42,002 nt of DNA from Flavobacteriales bacterium UBA3477 (GTDB lineage: Bacteria; Bacteroidota; Bacteroidia; Flavobacteriales; Schleiferiaceae), in assembly GCA_002378005.1 (NCBI GenBank), contig DFQY01000038.1, positions 1 to 42,002 on the forward strand. Direction: 5' to 3'. Below the pieces are notes generated by a model, which worked only from the letters and a program-made list of their open reading frames with translations, was not told where the DNA came from and searched no databases. A program made the translations under genes and the position numbers. The stretch's first letter is position 1. Every line of letters begins with the position of its first letter. Of this stretch, positions 41,904 through 42,002 are shown piece after piece.

Positions 41904-41938
41904 GAAAAAAGCACCTACATCTATTGACGTAAGTGCTT
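41904..41938 (-). terminator. Terminator of the tRNA-Ala transcript
   Basis: On the minus strand AAGCAC-U-UAC pairs with GUA-G-GUGCUU through a U-G wobble around a 10-nt loop, followed by about six T. It begins 12 nt after the tRNA 3' end. Confidence 0.75.
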
Positions 41939-41949
41939 CATTTTCAGAG

Positions 41950-42002
41950 TGGAGAAGATCGGGCTCGAACCGACGACCTCTTGACTGCCAGTCAAGCGCT
42001 CT
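41950..42002 (-). tRNA. tRNA-Ala (anticodon GGC), 5' part beyond the window
   Basis: Read on the minus strand, the segment has the D-stem 3' side (AGAGC), an anticodon stem CTTGA/TCAAG with loop CTGGCAG (anticodon GGC), a T-arm GTCGG-TTCGAGC-CCGAT and the acceptor 3' strand CTTCTCC with discriminator A at 41950. CCA is not encoded. The first about 23 nt (acceptor 5' strand and most of the D-arm) lie outside. The GGC anticodon reads alanine GCC/GCU codons. Confidence 0.9.

Noticed and set aside
1..42002. CRISPR arrays, prophage, insertion sequences or defence islands
   Set aside because: No regularly spaced direct repeats, transposase, integrase or recognisable defence genes were seen on either strand.

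Overview
The window is a stretch of chromosome from a Bacteroidetes bacterium, most likely a marine or aquatic member of the Flavobacteriia. The evidence is a protein with a type IX secretion (Por) C-terminal sorting domain, a DUF4270 lipoprotein, an S46 dipeptidyl-peptidase, the pairing of a single-domain GT5 protein with panC-panD, a BBP2-type porin next to amt, and several promoters of the Bacteroidetes form (TTG/TTTG, about 19-20 nt, TAnnTTTG). Base composition is moderate, except for one AT-rich island at about 36.5-38.3 kb. There are no phage, transposase, CRISPR or plasmid genes, so this is mostly core genome.

Layout. 1-4009 (minus): glmS (cut by the window edge), a DUF4270 lipoprotein and a GT5-domain protein. 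4105-7648 (plus): panC, panD, a flippase-like membrane protein and radA. 7655-9543 (minus): an OmpA-type lipoprotein and a membrane-anchored coiled-coil protein. 9599-10288 (plus): a comF-type gene, tail-to-tail with a large T9SS cargo gene (10285-13587, minus). 13739-16062 (plus): an Ig-like lipoprotein and a TPR protein. 16049-16726 (minus): an SCO1/SenC gene, divergent from a small c-type cytochrome lipoprotein. The cytochrome is followed on plus by an ABC-F ATPase, a MacB/LolD-type ATPase, a DPP-IV family peptidase and a small membrane protein (to 22191). 22188-24949 (minus): two tiny Kazal-inhibitor lipoproteins and an S46 dipeptidyl-peptidase. 25068-29004 (minus): odhA-odhB. 29128-31883 (minus): a DUF2795 protein, a PduO-type cobalamin adenosyltransferase and a PurF-like protein.

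31946-35802 is a divergent kynurenine (3-hydroxyanthranilate) catabolic cluster. ACMSD and 3-hydroxyanthranilate dioxygenase lie on minus; a semialdehyde dehydrogenase and a 4-oxalocrotonate decarboxylase-like protein lie on plus. Together they cover most of the 2-aminomuconate route, but the deaminase is not in the window. 35946-37913 (minus) is an AT-rich pair: a periplasmic beta-propeller/TM/cytoplasmic HTH-like sensor and a small outer-membrane barrel. 38326-41037 (plus) is a nitrogen-uptake unit: P-II, ammonium transporter and porin. The window closes with a small secreted protein and a 5'-truncated tRNA-Ala(GGC), both on minus.

Most unusual features. (1) The P-II/amt upstream region holds three C-run/G-run palindromes spaced about 52-53 bp apart, the last sitting at the -33 region of a consensus promoter, plus a perfect 14-bp inverted repeat whose second arm abuts the P-II start codon. 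(2) Two overlapping Kazal lipoprotein genes, with predicted P1 Met and P1 Arg, lie between two exported dipeptidyl-peptidase genes. (3) An apparently unclassified propeller-TM-HTH sensor sits in the AT-rich island. I did not find a clear undescribed defence or mobile system.
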